NCBI GenBank assembly: GCA_020057405.1
Contig: JAGVFW010000003.1
Span: 141,893 to 205,892 of the forward strand
Direction of reading: 5' to 3'
Origin: an archaeon
GTDB lineage: Archaea > Micrarchaeota > Micrarchaeia > Norongarragalinales > UBA97
DNA: 64,000 bases
Shown here: positions 16,103-24,721 of the stretch, piece by piece
Position numbering within the stretch: the first letter of the stretch is position 1
How the letters are laid out: each line of letters starts with the position of its first letter
Notes under the pieces: generated by a model
Told to the model about the DNA's origin: nothing
The model's database searches: none
Seen by the model: only the letters and a program-made list of their open reading frames with translations
Program-made: the position numbers and the translations under genes

Positions 16103-16708
16103 TCAGGCAATCTGGCGTGCCAGGTCGTCGAAACCGCGGCGCTCTATTGCGCTTGCGAAAACGACCGACTCGGGCTTGTCGCGGCTGGGCGCGAACAAGT
16201 TTGACTTTGCGCGCTTGACGGACTCGGCCTTGTTTAGAACAGGCACTACTGGCTTTTCGCACGCGCTTGAAAGCAGCGCGCACGTTTTTTCGAAAAGCGC
16301 GTAGTCGCTTGCGCGGGAGGCGTCGGCGACGTAGACTACTTTGTCGGCGTGCTCAAGCACGCTTTTGCCTGCGGCGAAGAGTAGGGAATCTAGGGGCGCG
16401 CGCAAGTCGAGGAGAGTCACTTCAGTGCCGGCATCGCGCAGTTCGCGCCAGACGCGTTTATCCTCAATTGCCTCAAGCAGCGCAAGTTCGCACGCGCGTT
16501 CCTGGTTGCCGCCGGCCTTTTTTGAAAATGCTTTTGCGGGAAAATGCTTGCGGATGTCGAAGTCGGGAGAGTAGGGCGGGCGCTTTGCCGCGGGGTCGAA
16601 GTTGGCGATTGCGCAGCTAATTCCGCGCTTTTGCAAAAACTTGCTAAAGGAAAAGCACAGCGAGCTCTTGCCCGAACCGCTCTGGCCGCAGACTGCAATC
16701 ACGCGCAT
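16103..16708 (-). CDS. GPN-loop-like P-loop NTPase
   Basis: 201 aa. The Walker A motif GQSGSGKSS is at residues 8-16, followed by ANFDPAAKRPPYSPDFDIRK, which closely follows the DPA..(L)PY.P..DIR segment of GPN-loop GTPases. Walker B is TLLDLRAP, and VLNKAES supplies a base-specificity loop (NKxE rather than NKxD). GPN proteins act in assembly or maturation roles in archaea and eukaryotes. The GPN tripeptide itself is not obvious, so a related SIMIBI-class ATPase/GTPase is possible. A box A shared with the divergent giant gene sits just upstream, giving a near-leaderless start. Confidence 0.7.
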   Translation of the reverse strand: MRVIAVCGQSGSGKSSLCFSFSKFLQKRGISCAIANFDPAAKRPPYSPDFDIRKHFPAKAFSKKAGGNQERACELALLEAIEDKRVWRELRDAGTEVTLLDLRAPLDSLLFAAGKSVLEHADKVVYVADASRASDYALFEKTCALLSSACEKPVVPVLNKAESVKRAKSNLFAPSRDKPESVVFASAIERRGFDDLARQIA

Positions 16709-16736
16709 GGTTTCAACACCAAATCACTCGAATACA

Positions 16737-16744
16737 TTTAAATA
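16737..16744. promoter_or_regulatory. Shared palindromic box A between the NTPase and giant surface protein genes
   Basis: The sequence TTTAAATA reads as a good box A on both strands (TATTTAAA on the minus strand). On the minus strand it lies about 30 nt upstream of the NTPase ATG; on the plus strand it lies about 40 nt upstream of the ATG at 16782. No second box is visible in this short gap. Confidence 0.5.
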
Positions 16745-16781
16745 TCCGGGTTGATTAGTGTTTGCAGTGGTTCTATTGGGG

Positions 16782-19700
16782 ATGCGTTCTGGCAAAGCTA
16801 CTTTATTTTTCATAGGTATTCTGTTCGTCGCGTCGGTTGCCTTCGCAACCCAATTGAATGTCCTGCTAGTCTTTCCGGCTAACAACACTAACGCAAGCGC
16901 CACTACGGTGAACTTCGTGTTCACTCCAATTAACCAGAACTCGACTTTAGGGGAGGGATTGGAAAACTTTTCTGGCGCCACAGTATGGATAACCAACACC
17001 ACGGCGCTGCCTGTAGGCGTCAGCGGCCTCGTCTGGGGAGTTGCTAACAACACGAACGCTTCGGACTTGCAGAACGCAACCCAGGCGACGATAACTGCCG
17101 GGCTCTACCAGGGCCGCTATTCTTGGAACATCAACGTTTCCACAAACGCCACTTCCAACTTTTCGCAAGCCAACTATACGTTCACCATTGACAACACCGC
17201 GCCGGGTTACTTTGCCTCAATCCTGCCGCTAAACGGATCCAACCAATCAAGCACGGCAGTAGACATCAGCTTTGTGCCCGGAGATGGGTTTACAGGCGTT
17301 GCGAACACCACAGTTTGGGCAACTTCAACGGGCCCGCAGACAGCAAGCTTTTCAAACACCACCTGGATTTTGAACGGCACGCCCGTGACCGGCGGTCTTG
17401 TCGGTTTGGCTGCCGGCAGGTACAACCTCACCTACCAGCTTTGCGACTTTGCCAACAACTGCGCCAACTTCACCGGAGTCTTCTTCACAATAGACAACGT
17501 CAACCCCGGCTACTTCGTTTCCGTCAGCCCGACGAACAACACCAACCAGTCAAGCCCGTTCGTCAACGTAAGCTTCGTACCCGGCGACGCCTTCACTGGC
17601 GTCACAAACACTACCGTGTGGGCGCGTTCGGCGGGTTTTGGCGCGCACTTCACCAACACCTCAGTCACCAACGGCACTCAAGTCACCGGCGGTTTCGCAG
17701 GCCTGACTAACGACGCCTACAACCTTACTTACCAATTGTGCGACTGGGCGAACAGCTGCGCCAACTTCACCGGCGTGTTCGTCATTGTCGACAACACCAA
17801 CCCCACCTATTTGCCAATCAGCCCGACAAACAACAGCAACCAGTCCGCCAATTCCATTAACGTAAGCTTTGTTCCATTCGACGGGCTCGCCGGAGTAGCA
17901 AACACGACGGTTTGGCTGCGCAACACTACAGGCTTCGATCGTCACTTCACCAACACGAGCATTGCCAACGCGACGCTCGTGAGCGGCGGGTTCTTGCCGT
18001 TGTCTGAAAGCGTTTACAACTTCACTTACCAGTTGTGCGACTGGCCGGGCAACTGCGCAAACTACACGGGCGTATTCACAACTATCGACTTTACTAACCC
18101 CGGCTACTTCGTGCCAGTCACGCCCGCGAACAACACCAACCAGTCAAGCGCCTTCGTCAACGTCAGCTTCGTGCCAGGGGACGCGCTCACCGGAGTCGCT
18201 AACACCACAGTCTGGGCAAACAGCAGCGTGACGGGAATTACACGCCACTTCACCAACACGACTGTAACCAACGGCACGCTCGTCACAGGCGGGTTCGCGG
18301 GGCTGGGGGCAGCCACCTACAACTTTACTTACCAATTGTGCGACTGGGCGAACAACTGCGCAAACTACACTGACACAGTAGTTACGGTCTTAGGCGACGT
18401 TTCGCCGCCCGGCTACTTCGTCTCAGTCAAGCCGTCCGGCTATCAGGCTTCCACTTTCGTCAACGTCAGCTTCGTGCCCGGCGATGCGTTTACGGGAGTG
18501 ACCAACACTACGGTGTGGCTCGGTTTTGTGGCAAACGCGACGATATTCCGCAACTTTGACAACACTAGTGTCGTCAACGGTACGCTCGTAAACGGCGGTT
18601 TTGTCGGCGTCGGCACCGGCAACTATAGCCTGACTTACCAATTGTGTGACACTACCGGCAACTGCGCGAACTTCACCGGCGGCTCCAACGTTACTGTTGA
18701 CACCAGCGCGCCGAACTACATCGTAGTCGATGCGCCAGTCAACAACAGCAACCAGTCGGCAACAGGCATTGGCTTCTACTTCACGACCGGTGACGCGTTT
18801 ACTGGAGTGGACAACGTCACGGCATGGCTGTTCAACGCGACCGACACAGTTTATATCTCTACATCCTTAGCTTCCGGCGGCAACCTCAACAACACACCCT
18901 ACGCTTCGAGCTTCCCAAGCGTGGGCGCGGGCCCATACAACATTACTTTCCGGTCCTGCGACTTTGCCAACAACTGCGCGAACTTGTCCACCTCGTTTGT
19001 CACAGTTGACCCGCAGCCGCCCGGCTACTTCGTATCCATTAGCCCCACCAACAACAGCAACCAGTATGTCGGCTTCGTCAACGTAAGCTTCGTGCCAGGC
19101 GATGCACTAACCGGCGCGGCCAACACAACCGTATGGCTGCGTAACTCAACCGGCGCGTTTACCTCCAGCTTTACCAACTCAACAGTCACCAACGGCACTC
19201 AAGTCACCGGCGGTTTCGCGGGCCTGACTAACGGCGCCTACAATCTCACTTACCAGCTTTGCGACCTCGCAAACACCTGCGCCAACTTCACAGGCGTGTT
19301 CTTCACAGTCGACACCCAAGCGCCCGGCTACTTTGTCTCAGTCAAGCCATCAGGCTACCAGGCCTCCACTTTCGTCAACGTCAGCTTCGTGCCGGGAGAC
19401 GCGCTAACCGGCGTGGCCAACACCACGGTGTGGCTCGGCTTTGTGGCAAACGCGACAATCTTCAGAAGCTTTACCAACACTAGCGTTGTCAACGGCACTC
19501 TCTTGACGGGCGGTTTTGCCGCAGTTGGCACCGGCAACTATAGCCTGACTTACCAATTGTGCGACGCGGTCGGAAATTGCGCCAACATCACCGGCGGCTC
19601 CAACGTCACAGTCGACACTGACGCGCCCAACTACGTCGTGGTCTCTGCGCCGGTCAACAACAGCAACCAGTCGAATATTACTATTAATTTCAATTACGTT

Positions 19701-22700
19701 GCCGGCGATGCGTTTACGGGAATAGACAACCTCTCCAATTATCTTCGCAATGAATCAGGCGTCATAGCCTTCAGCGGGGCTTCTTCCTCGGGCGGCAACG
19801 CCAACAACACGCCCACAATTGGCTACTTTGAGAACTTGGCTGCAGGCAGGTACAATCTTACTTTCGGGGCCTGCGACTTTGCCGGCAACTGCGCAAACCT
19901 GACAACCTCGTTTGTCACAGTTGACCCGCAGCCGCCCAACTATTTCGTCTCAGTACTGCCGGGGCAGAACCACCGCAACCAGACTGCTTCGTTCATCAAC
20001 GTGACTTTCGTGCCAGGCGATGCGCTTAGCATGATGGCGAACACCACGGTTTGGCTTGGCTTAACCAACGGCACGCTCCTTGGCCACTACACCAACGCAA
20101 GTGTGGAGAACGGCACGACGGTCGTAGGCGGGTTTGTTGGTTTGCCTGAAGGAAATTATCTCGTAACGCACCAATTGTGCGACCTCGCAAACAACTGCGC
20201 CAACTACTCAACGGCAGTCACAATAGACAACAGCGGGCCTGCGGGATTGTGGAGCAACCTGACCGGCCAGGGCGCCCAGCTGCAGATGATGCTTGGGCAA
20301 AACGGCGCGACTTTCACGCAATTCGTTGGGCTAAGGCGGGCAAAGCCGGTTGTCAACAACGCGACATTCATGGTCGCGCTCACTGATGCCGGGAGTGGAG
20401 TCCAGACCGTGACGGTTTCAAACGGCACGCCGGCGAGGACTGGTTTTGCGGGCCTCACGGTGGCCGCGGTTCTGCACTCGCGAACGGCAAGCGGGTCGGT
20501 ATGGAACGCAACCTTAAACGTTAGCAACTTCAGCGAAGGATTCCAGAACTTCACGCTCACCGCAACTGACTTTGCGAGCAATTCGCAGTCGATGAACTTA
20601 AGCGGCAATGGGGCGGGCGGTCTTTTCGAGACGAACTACGACTTTATGGCCGAAGCGGGCGTTCCGGGCTTGGGCGCGTTTTACGTGGACAACTACCCCA
20701 CAGTCCAGGGCATCGTGTTCAGCACGCTTACTTCGAGTGCGCTTAACGGGTCGAACATCGCCACAGACGGCTATGCGGTAAACATCACGGTTCAGGAAAA
20801 CGCATTCGGCCAGCCGCCGTCGTACGCGCAGTCGTTTACGGTCAACAGCCAAGGCGAGTTCTTCATCGACGTGATTGACGAACGGGCGCGCGCGAATGCC
20901 AACTCATTCGGCCAGGGCGGCCAGCCCCCGACGCTCTATAACTATATAGTACGCGTAAAGGGCCTCAACAACCAAGTGAGTTTTGCCTCGCCCAACCTGC
21001 CGCCAATGCCAATTGGCGTTCCCGGCATGGGCATTCCCGGCATGCCGGTCAGCGGAAGGAACTTGTACGTCGTGCCTGCAGAAACGCTTAACATCGCGGC
21101 GTCAAACGGCACGCACTGCACTTCGTTCTATGGAATGATTCTCGACCAGCGCAGCGGCATTCCTTACGCTTTCTTCGACAACCGCAGCGCATATACGCCA
21201 ACGCCGTGCCAGTTCGTCGAGGCAATAGTGCCGGCAAACCGCAACTTCACCATCACGCTTGGCAACGAAGCCCAGGGCGGCGGCTATAGCTTCCCGGCAA
21301 GGACGGTTGCAGTCACGACCGAGAACATCAGCACCACAAACGCACAGCTTGGCCAGTATAACGGTAGCAATCTCACCGTGACAATCAACACGAGCTTCAT
21401 CATCATCGAATCGGCAGGCAACTGGAGCGTGAACAATGGCACGCTGTCGTCACCGGCTGCAAGCAACTTGAGCAACGTTCAAGTCAACTACACGCGCTTC
21501 CAGATTCAGATGGTCGCCGGCCCAAGCGGATTTATCCCGCCTGCAGTGCCCATGCTCAAGCTAAACGCTGTCGAAACCAACGCAAGCGGCGGATGGAACA
21601 CGAGCCTTCCGAGCGGCTCGCCTTACCTAGCGTCCGTCTTCGGCCACAGCGGGCCGACTGATTCAACCGGCAATTACTTCATGGGCTTCGTAGTCGTGCC
21701 CGGCCCGACGTTTAACGACAATCTCGCCACTGCAGTCAACCAGAGCATCACGCTCTACCGCATGGCGGGCGTTTTCCGGGGAACTTCCGCAAGCGACCCG
21801 TTCGGGTTCAACACGAGCAAGACGCGCATCCAATTCGTTGACGATAATGGCACGCTGATTACGCAAAACCAACAGGGCCAGCAGGCCAATGACATCAACG
21901 TCGAGGTTGAGACCAACTACAGCGGCGTTCAAATGAGGCGGCAGTACCGCACGCAAGGACAGGCGTCGGTCGACGTGCCGCTGCTTGCAGGCGAGCCGGT
22001 GAAAATAAAGGTGTTTGCAGGCGGGTTCATGCCCATCCAGCGGCTCTTTTCAGGCACGCTTGTCACTGCCAACGACACGCTTAACGTCACGCTGCAAAAG
22101 CCCTCGATGAGGCCGCCGCGCAATGGCGGGCAGGAGAACAGCTCGTTTATTAGCGGGGTGCAAATCGAGTTCGTCACTTACAACTCCACCTGCAATCGGC
22201 CCTCGCCGCCCAACTCATGCTACCTCTCGAACATAAACTCGAACTTCCGCGTCGAGGGCGGCAGCGCACAACAGTTTGACTCACAGAATTTCGTCATGGG
22301 CGGCACGCAGAACATCCTCATCAAGGACAACAACACGAACACTAGCGTACTCATCATCGGCCTGTCGATGGACCAGAGCAGCATTCCAAACATGGAGTTC
22401 GACACCAACCCAATCCAGCAATCCCAGAACGGAAGCGCGCAGGTAAGGCGGTTCGGCAGCCTCGTCCCAAGCAACTCCATCGAGTCAGCATGGCTGGCAA
22501 CGCCCTACAACGCAAGCGCAATCAACGAGAGCCTGAACTTCAGCATCGACATCCCCTACCTTTACGACGATGACGGGAACCTCGCGTGGAACGTAAGCGC
22601 TAACACGAGTTCGCAAGTACCATCGCAATACCAGGACTATTCGGCCTATTACCCGGGCATTGCGACCAACGCCAGCTACCTCAAAGGCATCCAGTGCTTT

Positions 22701-23351
22701 GCGCTTAACGACACTAACATTGCAAACACTTCGCGCAAGTGCCTGGTCGACACCACGCTCAACCTCATTTGGCTGCAAGTGCCGCACTTCTCCACAATAG
22801 GCGCCCAGGGTGCGGGCCAGCCGGTTACAACCGCATCAAGCAGCAGCTCGAGCAGCTCCTCAAGCTCCAACAACGGAGGCACGTACGGAGGTTACGTCGG
22901 CAGCTCAACGCCGACGCCCGAAGCGCCGGCTGCAACACCGACGCCGGCAACTCAGGCAACGCCAGAACCGACTACTGTCGAACCGGACGTTACTCCAACA
23001 CCAGCTGCAGGCACCGGAATCGACGCCGGCAAGGCCATCATGCAAGCCAATTCTCTCTTCCGACAAGCGAAAGATGCCGGAGTCTCACAGGCCACTCTTG
23101 CCGAGGCCACGCGCCTGTTGACACTGGCGCAGCAGCTGCTTGCTGCAGGCGATGAAGCTGGCGCTGCTGCAAAGGCAAAGGAAGCGGCGGACGTGCTTAC
23201 TGCGGCGATGGCAGTGCGGCCGACGAGCCAGCCGCCTCAAGCGGCCGGCGGCATTGGAGGAGCTTGGGTCGAAATTGCGCTCATTCTCGCAGTGCTAATC
23301 GGCGCTGCGGTTATCCTCTCTACTGTGCGGAAGAACAAGCGCGGGCGCTAG
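16782..23351 (+). CDS. Giant repeat surface protein, C-terminally membrane anchored
   Basis: 2189 aa. Start at ATG 16782, downstream of the box A; upstream in-frame codons precede the expected transcript start. Order: signal peptide (GKATLFFIGILFVASVAFA), an N-terminal degenerate unit, ten tandem units of about 101 aa, then several beta-sandwich regions (to about residue 2010), a Ser run and Thr/Pro stalk (about 2015-2080), a helical hairpin rich in Ala (LLAAGDEAGAAAKAKEA), one membrane helix (VEIALILAVLIGAAVILS) and a basic tail (VRKNKRGR). It is rich in Asn, Ser and Thr with very dense N-x-S/T sequons. Probably an S-layer, adhesion or stalk protein. No archaeosortase signal such as PGF was seen at the C-terminus. 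Confidence 0.8.
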   Translation: MRSGKATLFFIGILFVASVAFATQLNVLLVFPANNTNASATTVNFVFTPINQNSTLGEGLENFSGATVWITNTTALPVGVSGLVWGVANNTNASDLQNATQATITAGLYQGRYSWNINVSTNATSNFSQANYTFTIDNTAPGYFASILPLNGSNQSSTAVDISFVPGDGFTGVANTTVWATSTGPQTASFSNTTWILNGTPVTGGLVGLAAGRYNLTYQLCDFANNCANFTGVFFTIDNVNPGYFVSVSPTNNTNQSSPFVNVSFVPGDAFTGVTNTTVWARSAGFGAHFTNTSVTNGTQVTGGFAGLTNDAYNLTYQLCDWANSCANFTGVFVIVDNTNPTYLPISPTNNSNQSANSINVSFVPFDGLAGVANTTVWLRNTTGFDRHFTNTSIANATLVSGGFLPLSESVYNFTYQLCDWPGNCANYTGVFTTIDFTNPGYFVPVTPANNTNQSSAFVNVSFVPGDALTGVANTTVWANSSVTGITRHFTNTTVTNGTLVTGGFAGLGAATYNFTYQLCDWANNCANYTDTVVTVLGDVSPPGYFVSVKPSGYQASTFVNVSFVPGDAFTGVTNTTVWLGFVANATIFRNFDNTSVVNGTLVNGGFVGVGTGNYSLTYQLCDTTGNCANFTGGSNVTVDTSAPNYIVVDAPVNNSNQSATGIGFYFTTGDAFTGVDNVTAWLFNATDTVYISTSLASGGNLNNTPYASSFPSVGAGPYNITFRSCDFANNCANLSTSFVTVDPQPPGYFVSISPTNNSNQYVGFVNVSFVPGDALTGAANTTVWLRNSTGAFTSSFTNSTVTNGTQVTGGFAGLTNGAYNLTYQLCDLANTCANFTGVFFTVDTQAPGYFVSVKPSGYQASTFVNVSFVPGDALTGVANTTVWLGFVANATIFRSFTNTSVVNGTLLTGGFAAVGTGNYSLTYQLCDAVGNCANITGGSNVTVDTDAPNYVVVSAPVNNSNQSNITINFNYVAGDAFTGIDNLSNYLRNESGVIAFSGASSSGGNANNTPTIGYFENLAAGRYNLTFGACDFAGNCANLTTSFVTVDPQPPNYFVSVLPGQNHRNQTASFINVTFVPGDALSMMANTTVWLGLTNGTLLGHYTNASVENGTTVVGGFVGLPEGNYLVTHQLCDLANNCANYSTAVTIDNSGPAGLWSNLTGQGAQLQMMLGQNGATFTQFVGLRRAKPVVNNATFMVALTDAGSGVQTVTVSNGTPARTGFAGLTVAAVLHSRTASGSVWNATLNVSNFSEGFQNFTLTATDFASNSQSMNLSGNGAGGLFETNYDFMAEAGVPGLGAFYVDNYPTVQGIVFSTLTSSALNGSNIATDGYAVNITVQENAFGQPPSYAQSFTVNSQGEFFIDVIDERARANANSFGQGGQPPTLYNYIVRVKGLNNQVSFASPNLPPMPIGVPGMGIPGMPVSGRNLYVVPAETLNIAASNGTHCTSFYGMILDQRSGIPYAFFDNRSAYTPTPCQFVEAIVPANRNFTITLGNEAQGGGYSFPARTVAVTTENISTTNAQLGQYNGSNLTVTINTSFIIIESAGNWSVNNGTLSSPAASNLSNVQVNYTRFQIQMVAGPSGFIPPAVPMLKLNAVETNASGGWNTSLPSGSPYLASVFGHSGPTDSTGNYFMGFVVVPGPTFNDNLATAVNQSITLYRMAGVFRGTSASDPFGFNTSKTRIQFVDDNGTLITQNQQGQQANDINVEVETNYSGVQMRRQYRTQGQASVDVPLLAGEPVKIKVFAGGFMPIQRLFSGTLVTANDTLNVTLQKPSMRPPRNGGQENSSFISGVQIEFVTYNSTCNRPSPPNSCYLSNINSNFRVEGGSAQQFDSQNFVMGGTQNILIKDNNTNTSVLIIGLSMDQSSIPNMEFDTNPIQQSQNGSAQVRRFGSLVPSNSIESAWLATPYNASAINESLNFSIDIPYLYDDDGNLAWNVSANTSSQVPSQYQDYSAYYPGIATNASYLKGIQCFALNDTNIANTSRKCLVDTTLNLIWLQVPHFSTIGAQGAGQPVTTASSSSSSSSSSSNNGGTYGGYVGSSTPTPEAPAATPTPATQATPEPTTVEPDVTPTPAAGTGIDAGKAIMQANSLFRQAKDAGVSQATLAEATRLLTLAQQLLAAGDEAGAAAKAKEAADVLTAAMAVRPTSQPPQAAGGIGGAWVEIALILAVLIGAAVILSTVRKNKRGR
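17190..20225 (+). repeat. Ten in-frame repeats of about 101 codons, including a duplicated 915-nt block
   Basis: Each unit reads D-x-x-x-P-x-Y-F-V-S-V-x-P near its start, VNVSFVPGDALTGVANTTVW in the middle, a TGGFAGL turn, and ends YQLCDxAxNCANFTG before the next Asp. The two Cys in LCD...NCAN are kept in all units and probably form a disulfide. Units 5-6-7 (18396-19310) and 8-9-10 (19311-20225) are two blocks of exactly 915 nt; units 5 and 8 are nearly identical, and 6/9 and 7/10 match in length. This indicates duplication of a three-unit block. Confidence 0.9.
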
Positions 23352-23389
23352 AAAAGAGTTAAATGGCCGAACGCTGTTGCTAAATCCCT

Positions 23390-23932
23390 ATGGACGAAGA
23401 GCGCGTGCTTGAGCGGATGGCCGGGGGGCTAAAGAAGGCTAATGTACCCCAGTTGCGCGCGCTTGGGTCGGAACTGGCCGAAGAATCTTTCCTCACAGGC
23501 TCGCCCCGGCTAGTTGAACTGGCTGCAGTAAGCTATTCGCTTGGCAAATTCCTCGAAAAGCACTACATCACCGGGAGCAAGCGCTGGAAGGCATTTGAAA
23601 AGCAGTCGGGCGAGCGGCTTGCTGAAGCGGCAAAAGCGGTCCGCGCCGGCAGGGAAGAGGACGCCGAGCGCGCGATTGACTCCGTCGTCGAGGACATCAC
23701 CGAATTTAGCGAGTCGATGGGCCGCTTCCAGGTGGATGTGGTGACTAAAGCGCGCGTCAAGATTGCCACCGACGCGTATGCCCACGGCGCGTCCCTTGGC
23801 CGGGCCTGTGCCTTGGCGGGAGTCAACAAGGCGCTCGTGCTAAACTACATCGGCGTCACTACGCTTTCCGACAAGTACGAGACTCTAAGCGTGCGGGAGC
23901 GGCTTGCAAGCGCCAGGAAGGTTTTCGGATGA
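23390..23932 (+). CDS. HTH-containing protein paired with a PIN nuclease
   Basis: 180 aa, mostly helical, not assigned to a family by me. The N-terminal two thirds (about 1-120) is a charged helical bundle, with ELAAVSYSLGKFLEKHYI and VVEDITEFSESMGRFQVDVV. A helix-turn-helix follows at about 133-155 (ASLGRACALAGVNKALVLNY). The start lies about 30 nt downstream of a TTAAAT box, so the transcript is nearly leaderless. It overlaps the PIN gene by 4 nt. The size, HTH and coupling suggest the DNA-binding antitoxin or regulator of a toxin-antitoxin-like pair, though this is inference. Confidence 0.55.
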   Translation: MDEERVLERMAGGLKKANVPQLRALGSELAEESFLTGSPRLVELAAVSYSLGKFLEKHYITGSKRWKAFEKQSGERLAEAAKAVRAGREEDAERAIDSVVEDITEFSESMGRFQVDVVTKARVKIATDAYAHGASLGRACALAGVNKALVLNYIGVTTLSDKYETLSVRERLASARKVFG

Positions 23933-24600
23933 CTGCGACCATCGTGTTTGACTCATCGACGCTCATCAGCTTCAGCGAGTCCTGCCTCGTAGGCAGCCTG
24001 CCGTTTTTGAAGGAAAAGACTGGCGCGCGGTTCCTAATCACACCCGAAGTGCGAAACGAGATTGTCAGCCGGCCCCTGCACGTCTCGCAGCACGCCTTTA
24101 GCGCCCTTAGGCTGCGCAAGCTCCTTGACGACGGCGTTTTAGAAGTGGCCGAGCCGCCAGAGGGCCTGGCGCGCGAGCTTCTCTCAATTGCCAATAGCCT
24201 CTTCATCATTCGCGGCGGGCCTGTTGAGATACTGCAGGCGGGCGAGGCCGAGTGCGTCGCGCTCTTGGCGGCAAAAGGAGCGGGTGCGATTGCGGTTGAC
24301 GAAAAAACGACGAGGCTTTTGCTTGAGGACCCCAACTTAATGCTTGACAAGATACGAATGGAGTTCCGCTCGAAAGTCGAGATAAACGGCGAGCGGCTTA
24401 GGGAGTGGCGAAAAACGGCTGGCGCCGCGACGGTGCTGCGCTCAAGCGAGCTGCTTGCAATCGCCGCTGAGAAGGGGTACTTCAAGGACTTCGGCAAATC
24501 GGAGGGCGAGGTGCTTCACGCCGCGCTCTTCTCGCTTCGCTCGGCTGGCTGCTCGCTTACGGGAAGGGAACTCGGCGAGTACTCGCAAGTTCGGATTTAA
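23929..24600 (+). CDS. PIN-domain nuclease-like protein
   Basis: 223 aa. PIN-domain acidic residues are placed as expected: FDSSTLISF near the N-terminus, ITPEVRNEIV, QAGEAECVALLAAKGAGAI and AVDEKTTRLLLE. PIN proteins are Mg-dependent RNases and often toxins. The C-terminal 80 residues are an extra helical region (LRSSELLAIAAEKGYFKDFG, then GEVLHAALFSLRSAGC), so it is longer than a typical VapC (about 130 aa). It is translationally coupled to the upstream HTH gene. Confidence 0.75.
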   Translation: MTATIVFDSSTLISFSESCLVGSLPFLKEKTGARFLITPEVRNEIVSRPLHVSQHAFSALRLRKLLDDGVLEVAEPPEGLARELLSIANSLFIIRGGPVEILQAGEAECVALLAAKGAGAIAVDEKTTRLLLEDPNLMLDKIRMEFRSKVEINGERLREWRKTAGAATVLRSSELLAIAAEKGYFKDFGKSEGEVLHAALFSLRSAGCSLTGRELGEYSQVRI

Positions 24601-24602
24601 AT
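24595..24602 (+). promoter_or_regulatory. Box A of tRNA-Ala
   Basis: TTTAAATC overlaps the stop codon of the PIN gene and lies 43 nt upstream of the tRNA 5' end, leaving room for a short 5' leader that RNase P would remove. Confidence 0.5.
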
Positions 24603-24637
24603 CGCTTTCCCGACACAATTACTTCGCAACTCCTTTA

Positions 24638-24709
24638 GGGCCTGGAGTCGGTCGGTAAGACACCGCCTTCGCAAGGCGGGGATAGCGGGTTCAATTCCCG
24701 CCGGGTCCA
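24638..24709 (+). tRNA. tRNA-Ala (anticodon CGC)
   Basis: 72-nt cloverleaf. The acceptor GGGCCTG pairs with CGGGTCC and includes the G3-U70 wobble that identifies tRNA-Ala; the anticodon stem CCGCC/GGCGG holds the loop TTCGCAA (anticodon CGC); the T arm is GCGGG-TTCAATT-CCCGC; the discriminator is A. The D stem is weak (GTC/GAC) and position 8 is G where nearly all tRNAs have U. No intron and no encoded CCA are seen. Confidence 0.9.
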
Positions 24710-24721
24710 CTGAACCTTTTT

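Noticed and set aside
17190..20225. Possible CRISPR or satellite DNA because of regular repetition.
   Set aside because: The period is about 303 nt, in frame, with diverged copies encoding a conserved protein domain; there are no short identical repeats with unique spacers.
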